DNA of 64,000 nt from contig VCAZ01000025.1 in NCBI GenBank assembly GCA_005784505.1, positions 2,542,501 through 2,606,500 of the forward strand, in the 5' to 3' direction. Made by a program: the position numbers and the translations under genes. Within the stretch, counting starts at the first letter, position 1. Every line of letters starts with the position of its first letter. Below, in pieces: positions 51,582 to 64,000 of the stretch. Source of the DNA: Bagarius yarrelli (lineage: Eukaryota > Chordata > Actinopteri > Siluriformes > Sisoridae). The notes below the pieces were generated by a model. That model had not been told where the DNA came from and made no database searches. It saw only the letters and a program-made list of their open reading frames with translations.

Positions 51582-54500
51582 ATGTTTCTTTTTATTTTTT
51601 TAATTGTCACCCTAATGTTTGTTAATAATGACAAGTGGGATAGGTATACTTGTAATGTGTTTTCTAGATTCAGTTCTATTTTTATCTCCTTTTAGTATTT
51701 TCCACAAGTGTAGTACCCCCTGATGTATGTTATACCTTTAGCGCTGTTTATTTATTTTTTTAAATTGATATTTTATGCATAGATAAAACTGGGGGTGAAG
51801 GCAGGAGAAAGGGGGGGGTGGGGCGGCGGCGCAGAATTGATCCTGGGTCGCTGGAGCGCGAGAGTACTTTAATATATACCTGTCACACATGGTTGTTTTA
51901 TTACAACCTAATCAAAATACACCCTCCAAACACCTACAAAATCTCACTGTAATGGACCGCATTATCGTTTTAGTTTAAAGAGAAAATCCTTTTCATAAAA
52001 TGTGCTGGTTTTTATGACCGCCATGTTGAATGCAGTGTAAGAACTAGTTTTTGGCATCCCAGCTAATCAAATGAAACCTGTCCTTAAAGCGCAGAATGTC
52101 CTCTGTATAGTATAACAAACTGATCGAGTAGCTTAAAAAAGCTCAGGTAACTTAAGTGTCATTCTGTAAATGAGCTTATTTAAACTGAGATTATTTCCCT
52201 GTTTACAGGTACAGTGCGATCCGCTGTGCCGCTGCTGTACAGATGTCAACAGCTGAGTTACAGAAAGCTCAAGAAAAGGTCATGACTACCGCAACTGACA
52301 AAGAAGCCAATAAACCTGTCATCAACAACTACACTGCATCCAAACCCACCTCTAAACAGCCGAAAGGCATTATGGGAATGTTTTCAAGTAAAGCAGCTCC
52401 TAAAATTGAAGAGCAAAACACGGAGGTGAAGATGGAGCGGATGGAGGATTCATCTGCAGTAAGTGAGCATTCGTAGTACATTCACCGGAGATCATTATCA
52501 TATGCCTTACAGATCAATTCAAATGTGAATTTTGGTGTTATAAGTGATATCGATGTATATGACGTGCTTAAAAAAATATTTTAAACTTTTGATTAGTCTC
52601 GCCTACATACTGTACATAAATTCTGCATTTACACTATACAGCAAAACAACCCAGTGTAGACATACTGACTAGAAAAGGAGGTGAAACCTGTGCGATAATC
52701 ATAAACAAATGAACACAACGGACACGAGTATTCAGTATTTTGCTTTCCCACCTCTATTTAAAGTCGGCAAACAATGCTCTCTTTAGGCGGAGAAAAATTG
52801 AAAGTTATAAACACCTCATATCTGATTTATTAACGCATACAAATGAGGCCTGAAACCAATCTGAAAATATTGAAATCCATCTGCTTTTATCCTGTTTATA
52901 TGGTCATGGGTCATATCCCATTTGTACCACCTTAGAGGAAAAAAATCTGAATTGGGTCACTGAGTCATTATTAAAAGCGCTATATAAATATAGGTGACTT
53001 GATACATGTAGTGTAAATGCGGCCACTGTAGCATTTTAAAATCTGGTCATCCCCAATATAAAAAAACTTTAGATCCTATATCAACATTGTTGTATTTTTA
53101 TTGAAATGAATCTGTATTTTATAGGAATGTGTACTTTATTAGGAATGTTTTGCCATAAAATAGCCATTGAAGCTGATATGGCAATTAACAAACTTTCATT
53201 CATCCCTAAAACATTTGGCTGTAGCATCACAGACCATTTAACATCCAGTGTCTGATCCTGTTCAATGTTTACAATCAATAGGACCGATCACAGTGTCAGG
53301 GTCTAGATGTGTAAAGTTAAATAAAATCCTTTTGATAGAAAAAGAAACATCTATAGTAATAAATATTTCCATTTTAGGCTGAAGCACCTAAAACCAGGGC
53401 ACCTTCCAAAGTAAACAGTATGAACAATTTTTTTGGGAAAGCAGCAGACAGTGAGTAGTAAAATATCTATTAAATAAACTCACAAAGCTTTCAGTGCAAT
53501 CATTGACCTCTCTTTATTCTGTGATTTACAGAAAAGCTTAACAAGCCAGACAAAAACATTAAAGCAAAGTCAGATGGAGGTCCAATATCATCAGCTGCAG
53601 GAAGCGCAAAACAGTCTTCATCCAATCTTAAGCAGGACATCAAGGAGGAGTTACCGAAAGAGGGTGAAGTGATTAAAGAGGGCTCGAAAGAGAGCCGGAG
53701 GTAGGCTTTAGAGATCCGCTCTCTGGAATGAACTGGTTTATATCAAAGCATCAGGGAAATGTAGGCATTTTTTTCTGCATCCATTTAGACGATAATATTT
53801 TTATTATTATTATTAGGTTTATATAACAATAATATTGATGCAGCATATTTGGCTTGCGTCCTGACTGCAATGATTTAAACAGTAAAACCAAGCGCCTGGA
53901 GCAGTCGGACAGCGAAGACGAGCAAGTGGAGAGTCAGAAGAAAAAGAGACGGAGGATAAAAAACCCTCAGCCTGACAGCAGTGATGATGAAGGTGTGTGA
54001 AACAACAAAACACCACTGGCTAGAAAATCTCACAACAATTACGTGGTGTAATTGACCATATCGTTATTATTTTTTTTCTTAAGTAATTCCAGATTCTCCA
54101 CCTGCACCTGAAGTGCACACACCAAGTCCTGAAAAGCATGTGAAGAAGGAGCCAGTTTCACAAGTAAGAATCGGATGAATGATCACATGGCACAAGCATG
54201 TAAATCATGGTTTCTTTAATAAAAGAACAAGCCATTTAAACAATTTTTTGGTTTCTTGGTGAATTTCTTTATATTGCTGTAAAAGAAACTTTGACTTCAG
54301 CAGTAAAACAGAGTGCACCTCGTTTGGCTTGTTCTAATAGCTAGCTAAATAAATTGACCAGATTACAATTATTATTAATAATGAATAAAGATCAGAGGTG
54401 TTTACTACTTAAATCATATTACAATAAAATCTGATTGGCTGCAGCACTTGATGTTGCCTCCACATTGTGAATGCGTAGAAACTTTAAATATAACAAAGCA

Positions 54501-55443
54501 TGTGGCAAAAAAATAAATCTGTGAATAAGCTTTAAAAGTTATAACGTGTGGAAAATATTCTTCCTAGTAGTTTTCGTGTAATTTGTCCCCTAGTATACTG
54601 GTTTTTATCATCATGTGGTCTGAAAACAGTTTAACCAACATGTTCTGCATTTCTGTGTCCTCTTTTATTTACCGCAGAGCTCTGAGGGTACGAGACGGAA
54701 GAGAAGAAGGGTATTAAAGTCCCGCACGTTTCTTGACGACGAAGGCTGTATGGGTAGGTTACAGTTTATAGATCACATGAAACCTACGTACTCTAATATC
54801 AAACAAATCAGTGTGTGTTATAAGCTATTGTGGTGTGAAAAAGTGAAGATTTTGATTGCCCTGGAGCTTTTATATATGTACATGACAGCAAATTGTAATT
54901 TCATTTTTTAAATTAATAATTGGAACAATATAAATGATAAAAACTAGCTATATAATGTGACGTTTGTCTAGCCTGTGGTGGGTATAAGCTCATAATAACC
55001 TCCACTGCAGTTTCACATGTGCCGCATTAAGTCGCATTACTATTTCGAGGACATAATTATTTATAATCTTTGCGATTTACATCACAATATTGTTTATAAC
55101 GTGTGCAATAATGTAGAACAAGTGCAATATGTTTAATCTGCTCCAACATATGTTTGTATGCATGTATAATTTAAAAAAAAAAGTATTTAATATTTGCACT
55201 GACAAGTCTGTTTTAAATGGCTAAAAAGTAGCTATTCTATTCTATTGTTGAATAGGCCAGCAGAATTGGCAGGAAAACGGTTACACTGATGGACTGGGTT
55301 GTAAAAATTCTCATTTTTCATTAGTCAGTTGACCAAACAATTAGTGATGAAGATGTACTTCGATGTAATTTGTGTACTGGGATGCAGGAGTACAATGTAT
55401 TTTCTGCAGAAGAAGAGTCGTGACGTTTGGAGTTTGTCACAAA

Positions 55444-55480
<37 letters not shown>

Positions 55481-55951
55481 TGCGTGTGGTGTTTAATATC
55501 CCCATGTTTCCGTGAAATATGCAAAGGGAATTTTCCAGGCTAAAGTGCTTCTAGGGCCTATTAGTTCCAGTAAAAGAAGATTGTAAGGTTATACAACTTT
55601 CCAAACGATTGCTTACAATTTTTTTTTATGTATTAATCTGATGAAGGGGTGTAAATAAATGTTTGGCATCTGGCTGATGCTGTTCCTGTGTCTTAATAAA
55701 AAACTTGGATTTTCATCTGTTTTTTTAACTTAGTGACTGAGAAAGGCTACGAAAGTGAATCTTACTCTGAGAGTGAAGATGAATCCAAGCCAGCTCCTCG
55801 AACGTCTGAGGATTCAAGCTCGCTCAAACAGCCACTCTCAAGACTGAATGATGAGAAAAAGGTCAAAGAGAAAAGTCAGAAGAAGTCTTCTGCTGCTGCG
55901 AATAAAGCAACAAAACAAGCCTCCATCACAGGCTTTTTCCAAAAGAAATGA
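48611..55951 (+). CDS. pold3: DNA polymerase delta subunit 3 (p66); exon 1 frame broken in this sequence
   Basis: POLD3 is the non-catalytic subunit of DNA polymerases delta and zeta that binds POLD2 and PCNA. Exons: 48611-48665, 49556-49611, 49700-49802, 50058-50097, 51034-51166, 52209-52458, 53378-53450, 53532-53700, 53883-53992, 54084-54163, 54678-54753 and 55734-55951, all GT-AG. The N-terminal winged-helix part (VTYKWLSLTLGVHVN, CHKVSVVREDKLE) is followed by a disordered charged region. It carries MNNFFGKAA, whose human counterpart has been described as a REV1-interacting region, and ends with a PCNA-binding PIP box, QASITGFFQKK. Exons 2-12 are intact. Exon 1 is 55 nt, whereas phase and homology need 57: it runs MDELYLDNIDD and then shifts to a stop (TAA 48659-48661). 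Two one-base losses in short A or T runs explain this, so an assembly error is likely. Confidence 0.93.
48951..49075. repeat. (TA)n plus palindromic (TATC)n/(GATA)n microsatellite
   Basis: About 31 TA units are followed by TATC repeats and then their complement GATA repeats, flanked by 'tattcattcat' and 'atatgaatg'. The tetranucleotide part can form a long hairpin. It lies in pold3 intron 1. Confidence 0.95.
50340..50482 (+). mobile_element. SINE in pold3 intron 4
   Basis: 'attggaagatcggggtttga' (B box), 'gggcccctgagcaaggccct' and 'gtatgtcgctctgg' identify the copy. Confidence 0.8.
50879..50945 (+). repeat. (TG)n microsatellite in pold3 intron 4
   Basis: About 33 TG units with one interruption, followed by a T-rich tract before exon 5. 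Confidence 0.95.
51526..51578 (+). repeat. (TG)n microsatellite in pold3 intron 5
   Basis: About 26 TG units. The rest of the intron (51167-52208) shows no gene. Confidence 0.95.
55448..55480 (+). repeat. (TG)n microsatellite in pold3 intron 11
   Basis: A short TG run in the last intron. Confidence 0.9.
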
Positions 55952-56225
55952 ATTTTTTTTTTTGTAGAGCTTTTTTTTTTTATGTATAGCTTTGCGACCA
56001 TCCCATACTTTTATGACTGCATATTTTATTGTGCTGGACTTCAGTACAGTAACAAACCAGTAGGTGTCTCTGTAAACCTATCTGGTGTTTTGATTATTAG
56101 TCATTTTTCGAGGAAAGCTATGCTGGGAATATGTTTGATAATGCAGTATGGAAATCATCCATCATTAAGTACTGTGATAACATCCAGAATATCAAACGGT
56201 AACAATATTAAACTTTACTATAAAC

Positions 56226-56231
56226 AATAAA
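56226..56231 (+). promoter_or_regulatory. Poly(A) signal of pold3
   Basis: AATAAA lies 275 bp after the pold3 stop. Confidence 0.6.
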
Positions 56232-58633
56232 CTGATGTGTGGCAATGTTTCTTCTCAAAATGACAGCTTGCCTCTAAGTTTTTCGCTTTTTTTGTGGGAT
56301 TTCCTAACAGCTATTTGTGCCATGTTTAGATCCAAAAGATGATGAAATTGGTTTAGACACTTGCTTTTTCTCTGTGGTTTAATTGCTTTTTGCAGATTTT
56401 GTGCTTGCCAAATCTTTTTTTCACATTTCTACATAACGTCAGTTTTTGGCACAATCTTTGGCCTCATTTCAGAGGATTGTGATTTATTAAAACAAAACTG
56501 ACAGCTTGGGATGGCATAGATCTGGAAATGAGTAATGAAACCCTTCTGATCTAATGCCATATACATGAATTTGAGGTTTTTATGCCAACCAGAAACAACC
56601 CCCCCCCCCATTTCTTTTCTCCCTGGCAGTCACTAAACTTGAGTTTAGTCAGCAATTATTAAAGGTTAACGCTGTTTTATAGGAACGCTTCAGCCAAAAA
56701 TGAAATGTACACCAAATGTAGTCAGTAATCCAGACTGTTTTTTACTGTCACAAAGTTATATTTTATAGAAATCGTTCCCTACAAGAGTAATACTATTTCC
56801 ATTTAAATGCCGAAATCCAAAGTAAATTGTATGATTAAATGAATGAACTGAGGTAGAAAACGGATTCTGCTTCAGTAGAGCTTTTATTTTCCATTTGTCC
56901 ATTTTCCTGTCACTTTTTTTCAACCGATTGTAGTGGCAACTGGCTGAAAAGGTCAGTAAAACATTTGATCTGCTACAACAGACTACATTTTGTTTTAAAG
57001 GATCTCCAATTTTAAGCGTTGTACATGAAAGTTCCAGTTCCTCCAAGTGGGTTCTGTGTTTCTGTGCTAGTCAATCCTCAACTGGCTTTAGTCCAATTGT
57101 AGTAGCTTCAGTGTTTTTGTACAATGTTCTTTTGCACTTGGATGTAACCTTGGTCTAGCTATAGTCCATATATTTACATATATAGATCACCTGTAACCAA
57201 CTCGTGCTTGTAACACGTTGAGGCTCCTCTTCATGTGCCTGTTGCTTAGTTGACATAACATCAGACCCTCCGGCTTTACCATTTTGGTCTGAACTCAGCG
57301 GAGTGACATTGACAGCCTTCCCATAAGATGCTCACCCAGCCACCCGCAACATATACACACTACATCCAAAGTCTTGCTTCGGAGGTTAATCCTACTTGCT
57401 GTGATACACAATGATGATGACAACTGTTTTTAGGTCTGTGACATTCTATTTCAATTACATAGTGTCAGAAAAACAAACGCAACTAAACAACACAACTACA
57501 CATGTAGGGCGGTGATTGTATTATATTGTCTTTGGGTTGCCGATCAGAAGTCGGGTTCCAGTGAGCACAAATTTCATCATGGGCAATGCATGCTTTACAT
57601 CTAGCTAGTACAGCAGAGTAACTGCAAACTGTCACTGTTGGGATTTTAGCCCGAGCTTGTATTAGTATATTAGTATATCGCGTTTGTTTGGCTTTAAAAT
57701 AATAATAGTTCATCTGACTGCATATTAAATCGATCAGCTTTAAAGGCTTTAAGCTCTAAGCCCACTTTGTTCACTGACATCATTTTATTTATCCTCTGCC
57801 AGTTGACCTGAAATTTTTATTATTGTAAAATGAATGTTAATTTACTTTCTAAACCATATAAACCGTATTAATATTATTGGAAACAAATCTACATCGGAGG
57901 AAAACCCTTTTCAAATTAACTTTAAGTAGTAGTAGTAAAAACTCTGTCGAAAACCTTTAAAACCTGTCCCAAAACAGCTAGAGTGTCTGGCAAAACGTAG
58001 AACCTCTTCTCTTCCCTTTTTTTTTTTATATATTTATCTTTTTTTTTTGAAATGCTTTAAAGTATGATTTGTTTTTTTTAATGATTCATTATGCAATACT
58101 TAACATACAAGATTTAAGACTGGATAAAACAATACAGTTCAAATTTTATTTGTGCAAATATTTTTAACTGCATTGTTTATATCTAAAAAAATATTTTTCT
58201 TTGTTATGTTCCATTCAGTGCTTTTGCCCAGTTTTATTCGGCTCTTTTCAATTTCACAGATGTGGAATGCATTTTTCAGCCAGGTGGAATAAATCAATAT
58301 GTATTTTGAAGAATATATCAAGTAAATCCACATTATTAAATTCGATTGACCACGGGCTATCTGCAAAGTCTTCTAGTAAATAGGATTTCTGATACAATGC
58401 AAAATAAAACCTGAATTAAGACTTATCCTGTAATCTGTAGACTGTTTTTAGTCCTTGGGTATTTTATAATATATATCTTTTTCTGTTATTAATTCTGGTT
58501 GCAATTCTCATATATTTGACAACTTTGTTCCCTGTGGTATTAATGTGCCTTTACCTTATTTACATTATTTCTTTAAATAAAAATAGATATTAAAAATTTA
58601 TAAAAGTGGCATTTAAATAGAAGTTGTAATGGA
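56232..58633. other. Intergenic DNA after pold3
   Basis: No gene, RNA or recognised repeat family was seen. Open frames here are short and lack recognisable domains or conserved-looking exon boundaries. Confidence 0.4.
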
Positions 58634-58893
58634 AGTGGGGAAATGGTAGTGAAGTGGTTAAGGTGTTGGACTACTAATTGGAAGATCAGGGTTTTTATTT
58701 CCAGCACCACCAAGTTACAACCGCTAGGCCCCTAAGCAAGGCCCTTAACCCCAATAGTTCAGTATAAAAATATTAATGTAAATCGCTCTGGATAAGGAAG
58801 TCCTTAACTCTCAATTGTTTATTTGTATAAAAGAGATAAATGTAAGTCTCTTTGGATAAGAACGTCTGCCAAATGCTGTAAATATAAATGTAA
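58634..58893 (+). mobile_element. SINE with a duplicated tail
   Basis: A fairly complete copy: A-box region 'agtgaagtggttaaggtgtt', 'tactaattggaagatcaggg', and 'cccctaagcaaggcccttaa'. The tail motif occurs twice ('aaatcgctctggataagg' and 'aagtctctttggataaga'). Confidence 0.85.
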
Positions 58894-59084
58894 GACAACT
58901 ATGTGGGTGTGCTGCTAAGATGTCCACAAACATTTGGTCATTTTATTGTAGCGTTAATTACTAGTATCTACATTACTAATTTAATATTGTGGAAAATCAA
59001 CATATTAACATATTTCCTAAATATTTAAAACGGAACTTTTCTTCTTTTTATTACTCTGCTTTTATTGTCCTTTATCATATTTGC

Positions 59085-59357
59085 TTTTTAAGACCAACAA
59101 AATGAATAATCCTGACCAGCTGCATCACTGCCTGGTTTGGAAACTGCACTGTTTTGGACCACAAGACACTGCAGAGGATCCGCAAAGCCAAGAGCACTGT
59201 GGACGACCCCACACACCCCTCACACACACACCTCTCACTCTCCTGCCATCCAGAAGAAGGTATCGCAGCATTCGGGCCTTCACAACTCGAATGTGTAACG
59301 GTTTCTTCCCTCAAGCCATCAGGCTTCTAAACACACAAAACTGAACTACTTCAAACT

Positions 59358-59397
<40 letters not shown>

Positions 59398-59819
59398 CTC
59401 ACTCTATATATCTTACTCAATCGATGTTTACAGCACCATGTAAACACAAAAAAAAACACTGTTTAAGCACGGACACTTTTTATCATTTTTGCTGATTTTA
59501 CTTACTAACTTGCACATTTTATAACCTGGTCGGCGCTTTTGAATGTCCTCGGTGTGTTTTGTCTATTTCGCGCTGTGCAAGTAATGTTTGTACCATTTGC
59601 ACTGTTTGCACCAGGCTGCACACATGCACTTTACATTGCTAAGACACTTATTCGCTAGTGTTTAACTCTGTGTTGTTGTTCAGTTAGGTAGCTCTTTGTT
59701 GTTTTGTGTAATTCTGTGTTGTTTTGTGTAGCACCATGGGACCGGAGAAATGTTTCATTTTACTGTGCACTGCATCTGCTATATATATGGTTAAAAATGG
59801 CAATAAAGCTTCTTAATAC
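59085..59819 (+). mobile_element. LINE 3' end (Rex1-like), truncated
   Basis: The end of the reverse-transcriptase ORF remains (59085-59344; LLPSRRRYRSIRAFTTRM and FFPQAIRLLN, then TGA). A 3' UTR follows with a (CA)n run (59360-59394), 'gtagcaccatgggaccggag' and the terminus 'atggcaataaagcttcttaa'. This arrangement matches Rex1-type fish LINEs as I remember them. It is 5' truncated. Confidence 0.75.
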
Positions 59820-60338
59820 TTGACACATTATTACAAAAGACCAAATTATAATTAATTTAAAAGTTGTCTCGTTTTGTGCAAGCAAACCTATAAAAAAAAT
59901 CATACAAATTATTCTGATTTTGTAATATAATCTCATTTGGCTTGGGCAAGATAGGTCCAAATTGGAAAATATGTACTGTATGACATTGCACTTCTCCTGG
60001 GACTCTGTGAGCACAAAGTCAGACCATTTTGAGGTGTGCTTAAGATGGATTTGAATCGCCACATCTGGATTATATATTTGGATCGCCAAATATTTGCAAA
60101 TCACAGGAACGGGGGTACTTTACCGCTTTGGATCAAAAAGTAAAGTTTTTGTATATCACCAAACAGTGTTCCAGCAAGATCTGATTGCAACTTAAAAAAC
60201 TTCAGTTCTCATCCATCAATGTGTCAGTGTGAGAGGGATGTCCATCCATCACAGTCCTCTTGATTTGACATTTATGTGGAAAGTTTGGGGTGCTTTTTCT
60301 GGCAGAAAATAAACCAAGAGCTTTCACTCATTTAAAAA

Positions 60339-60422
60339 CAATGATGCTACTAATTGCAGTAGAATTGATTGGATGAGAAGAAAGAGAACAATCGATTCTA
60401 CTGCAATGAGTAGCAATAATTG
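60339..60422. repeat. 84-nt hairpin (near-perfect inverted repeat)
   Basis: The arms 60339-60371 and 60389-60422 pair over about 33 bp with three mismatches and one bulge, around a 17-nt loop. The inner 19 bp have a single mismatch. Possible identities are a short palindromic MITE or a microRNA-like precursor; neither is shown by sequence alone. Confidence 0.85.
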
Positions 60423-61034
60423 TATAACAGCTTAATACTATTTAATACCCTGCATAAACCTGATAGAACGATCAGCGCCTGAGTAAATCAAGAAAATGTA
60501 AGCAAAACAGCACTTATATATATTAGAAGTCATTTTAAGGATATTTATTTAAAGGGGTTCTTTGACCAGCTATAAAAGTTAACACCTCAGAGTTTAACTT
60601 TAATAGTTTAATTGATAACCTTTTGACTCAAAGTTAATAAAAACACATCACTGTACACTCTAAAAGTAGTTTCTTAGTGGTACACTTAATAAAACTAAGT
60701 GTTGTTTTCTTTTTGTGATCACATAATTATTGTGTTATTTATTGTGTTAAGCCATAAAATGCATATAGACACATGGGATTGTGTGCAAACACACAGGTAT
60801 GAATAAGAATAATTCATATAAAAATGTGAAAAATGTAAAGAATTACAATGTGCAAATAGTCACCAACAACTTACGTAGGAACACCCGTACACTTGCTCGT
60901 TTATGCAATTATTTAAGCAGCCAATCATGTGACAGAAAACAATGCAAAATAAATATACAAATACAGGTTAAAGAGTTAGGGGCAATGTTCCCATTACACA
61001 TTAATATGAAATAAAAGTCTTTGTAATTTTTGTG

Positions 61035-61135
61035 ACCTGATGGCAAGGCTGTTGGTTCCGGATGGGCTGCCTTGGCATAAATCAGTGATCTCCTGGTATG
61101 TTTACAGACGAAAGTCTCTAGAATTTACACAGAAT
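61035..61135 (+). mobile_element. Fragment of a Tc1-like transposase gene
   Basis: 'ttccggatgggctgcctt', 'tgatctcctggtatgtttac' and 'agtctctagaatttacacag' match a stretch I recall from the N-terminal DNA-binding part of fish Tc1-like transposases. The frame is broken. Confidence 0.5.
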
Positions 61136-62539
61136 AAAACAAACAAACCAACAAACAAAACTGTTTGCATATAAAAAGAGTTTTTTTGTTTAAGAGAAAG
61201 AGAAATTAGACACGAGTGTGTCTGTGCTGGAACAAAAAGGTACAGAAACCTCAAGTCTACAGAAACCCTGGTGAACAGGAAAACATTTAGAATCATACAT
61301 AGAACGTTTAATATTGCATAGAGTTATTAAAACATTTTAGTTAAAGACTAAAAAAGAGTTGCGTAAGTCTGTGCACATAACACTCCTTTTTCCTGCAAGG
61401 CAGCCGGGTTTGGGATCTTGCTGTTGTAGCTCATGTACCTCAAGGTTTAATGTTAAGTCCATTGAAAGAGTGCTTATGTGAGTTATTAGATCTCAAATCA
61501 AAAAAAGGCTTGAGCTAGAAAATATACTGTATTTAAGTATAAGTGGGTTTCAGTAGTTGAATTAATTATACTAATTGGCCCTGAGGTGTAGAAGTGTGTT
61601 TATGGTGTTCTTTGAAGTACTGTTACCCTAATAGAATAGACATGCCCCATATATATACAGACTTTTTGTTCCTATTTATTATTTCGATAGCAACTTAGAA
61701 GTTAAAATTGTTAAATCTGCCATTGTTGAATGTCTTTCCACTGGGAAAGAGACATATTTAATTTTTATAGCAACGAAGACACAATAGCAGCTTGTGACTA
61801 GTGATTTAGTGACTATGTTGAGCCTACATGATGCAAGACTGTAAATATTGTTGATTTTTTTCTGTCGTCTGTACAAATTTTTATCAAGATGAAGAAAAAT
61901 TCTAGTTCTGCAGAAACGTTTTAAAACCCTCTAAGGCATTTAGGGTAAAACCAAAAAGTCTTAACATGACTATAACATTGGTATTGAGCATGAACAAGAA
62001 CAATCCCTGACCATTCTGCTTGATTTATACCCACTGACTACCCCCAGCTGTTCAAATTGCCAGAGCCAAGACTAGGCATGCATAGCAAAATTGGCCAAAT
62101 GCTATTAAGAGGGAATTCAAAACCAACCTCCATCCAACGGTGAAAGGACCATGCAGATGCCAAAGATGGCAATGTTTAAAATCAAGTTTGTGCTTCAGCA
62201 GCAAGTGTTAAACCTTTGCAACAGAATGTTCCAAACCAATCAAACTAAATATAACACAGGCTTTAAAATATTACATTTCTTTTCAAGGCATTGAGGTATA
62301 GATTTTCACTGTTAAATATTTTTACCAGTTACACAATGCATTATACACATACATAAAGTATAAATGCTAATATATTGAAAGTTTGTGTATGTATAGTCAT
62401 ATTGTCAACTGTTGTATTGGTTTCAGTTTGTGTATGTGTAGTCAATTATTTATAGTATATAGTCAGATGGGTAGCTGTTGTATAGGTCTATAATTGAATT
62501 TTAATACTTCTATTGTTGTATGCTTATACTTATGTTTAT

Positions 62540-62635
62540 CTAGTATGGAGCACTATGGTCCTGCGAGACACAACATTTTGTCCCATTATATGTCCACACG
62601 TAGCAGAATGACAAATAAACTTTGACTTGACTCGA
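62540..62635 (+). mobile_element. LINE/SINE 3' terminus
   Basis: 'atggagcactatggtcctgc' and 'aatgacaaataaactttgac' resemble the 3' terminus of the element at 59085-59819. Only the tail is clear. Confidence 0.5.
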
Positions 62636-64000
62636 TTAGGGTTGAGCAATGCTTTCCGAATTTACTTTACAAGGTCTTATACGAGAAAACATAACCATAG
62701 TATGTGTGGAAAACTATTACACACAGCTGCAATTGTGAATTCAAACGTGCCATGCTTTCTCTCAAAACTACGCTGATGTTTGTTGAAATTAAATAAAAAC
62801 TTACTAATCTCACAGTTCTGTCACACATTTTGTTCTTTTGTGTAATCCAGACTGCTTATGTAATGTGTATATTTTTTGTATTTTCTTCAAAGGCATTTGG
62901 GGTATAAAAAAAAAAAAGGATAATAGAATAAATAAGCTCGTCATGCTCATTACACTCACATATTGTGAAATACTCCCGTATTTCACATACACACACTCAA
63001 TCACTGCTAATAATATTTTACAGATGTGTCAGAGAAGCGACCTGAAAAATATCGAGAGTATAGAGACTAACTCAAGGGGGAGTCAGTCATAAACGGCGTG
63101 AGATAAAAGAGCTTCGACTGCAGCCTTTTTTCAACATCCCATCTCCTGGTGGTACTGTTATGCTCGATTTAAAATAATCCACTTTAAGATATTCGTTCTC
63201 AGTAAATGCGTGTGCTGCGGATGGCAAAAATTGCGCTTTAACTTTGTCTTTTTTTATAATTAGTGGCGGCTTTGAGACTATTTATACCAGCCACCCGTGG
63301 AGAGTAGAGTCTGCTCTGAATTACTCCGGAGAGAACAAACTGCCAGAAAGTGCCAGAACCAACAGCCAGCAAAAATAATTCACAGCTTCATTGTGTGACC
63401 ATTAAGGTCTTCAACTGAGGGGCTTCTGTTGCAAAATATTTTGTCAGGCCTTCAGTGAGAGATGAGCAGCACTGTCTGGCACTATGTGTCAGTTCAGGAC
63501 AATGACTCATTGTGCTTAAAGAGGGAGGGCAAGTGGGCTTTTGGGGTTCAGAGAAAAGGGAAAGTGGATATTACTCTTTGAACTTTTCCAGTTTGGGTCC
63601 ATGTCCAGGCCCAGTTCACTGTAAACAACCATGGATTATCCTCCACCTGGTGACCCGAACAAGGCTGTTGACAGTCCTCGTCCTCACCAAACCTCTGGCT
63701 TGGCTGCAGAAGCACATCTCCATTAAGCTAACAATCCTTTGCGAATTCGGTATTGAAATCATGTCCGTAGCTTCTGCTATAAAAGTTGCGCTGTACTGTG
63801 ATGTGCCATGACAAGTGGTTCGGTTAATAAACAAATACTAGATTTAATAATGATTCCATGGTTCATACAAGACAGACATATGTCTTAACAAGGCCTGTCT
63901 TGTTTGATATTCTTGGAAAACTCTGACCTACATTTATATCAAATTAACAGAGCTCTCTTGTTGCACTCACGCTGTTAGACTACCACAACCCTTGAGAAAA
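62636..64000. other. Terminal intergenic segment
   Basis: No gene was recognised. A TATTTATA at 63279-63286 followed by locally GC-richer sequence might be a promoter, but no coding exon downstream could be supported. The open frame at 63512-63811 has no recognisable domain. Confidence 0.3.

Noticed and set aside
63512..63834. Overlapping plus and minus open frames of 72-99 codons
   Set aside because: They have no recognisable domain and no splice or promoter support.

Overview
The window is nuclear DNA of a vertebrate, almost certainly a teleost fish. Its genes have many introns with GT-AG boundaries, the DNA is AT-rich, (CA)n/(TA)n/(GATA)n tracts are long, and tRNA-derived SINEs, Tc1-like remnants and LINE 3' ends of kinds common in fish genomes are scattered throughout. 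I could not fix the species. No bacterial, phage or CRISPR-type system is present.

Layout. (1) 1-4581 (+): the 3' seven coding exons of kif20a, a mitotic kinesin, with a LINE remnant in one intron. (2) 6406-14508 (-): complete cdc23/APC8, 16 coding exons, tail-to-tail with kif20a. (3) 15192-18407 (+): complete camlg, four exons, divergent from cdc23. (4) 20020-28556 (+): complete ddx46/PRP5, 23 exons. (5) 30667-31365 (+): complete b9d2, three coding exons. (6) 34455-39917 (+): complete tgfb1, seven exons, the last intron apparently of GC-AG type. (7) 42208-42326 (+): an intact 5S rRNA gene, and 43434-43531 a deleted 5S pseudogene with related upstream sequence. (8) 44607-46610 (-): complete cbr1-type carbonyl reductase, four exons. 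(9) 48611-55951 (+): pold3, 12 exons, with two apparent single-base deletions in exon 1. (10) 56-64 kb: intergenic DNA with SINE, LINE and Tc1 debris, a long hairpin and no gene I recognise.

How the genes relate. They are housekeeping or signalling genes that do not form one pathway. kif20a and cdc23 both act in mitosis (central spindle; anaphase-promoting complex). From memory of the human map, KIF20A/CDC23 and CAMLG/DDX46 lie on 5q31, B9D2/TGFB1 on 19q13, CBR1 on 21q22 and POLD3 on 11q13, so the window joins pieces of several ancestral blocks.

The strongest second-look items are: (TG)n tracts sitting directly upstream of many 3' splice sites in cdc23 and ddx46; the GC-AG intron in tgfb1; the broken first exon of pold3; sequence blocks shared between camlg intron 3 and the ddx46 promoter region; a perfect 39-bp inverted repeat in a cdc23 intron; an 84-nt hairpin at 60.4 kb; a near-consensus CTCF site between ddx46 and b9d2; and the 5S gene/pseudogene pair. 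I found no clearly novel multi-gene system.
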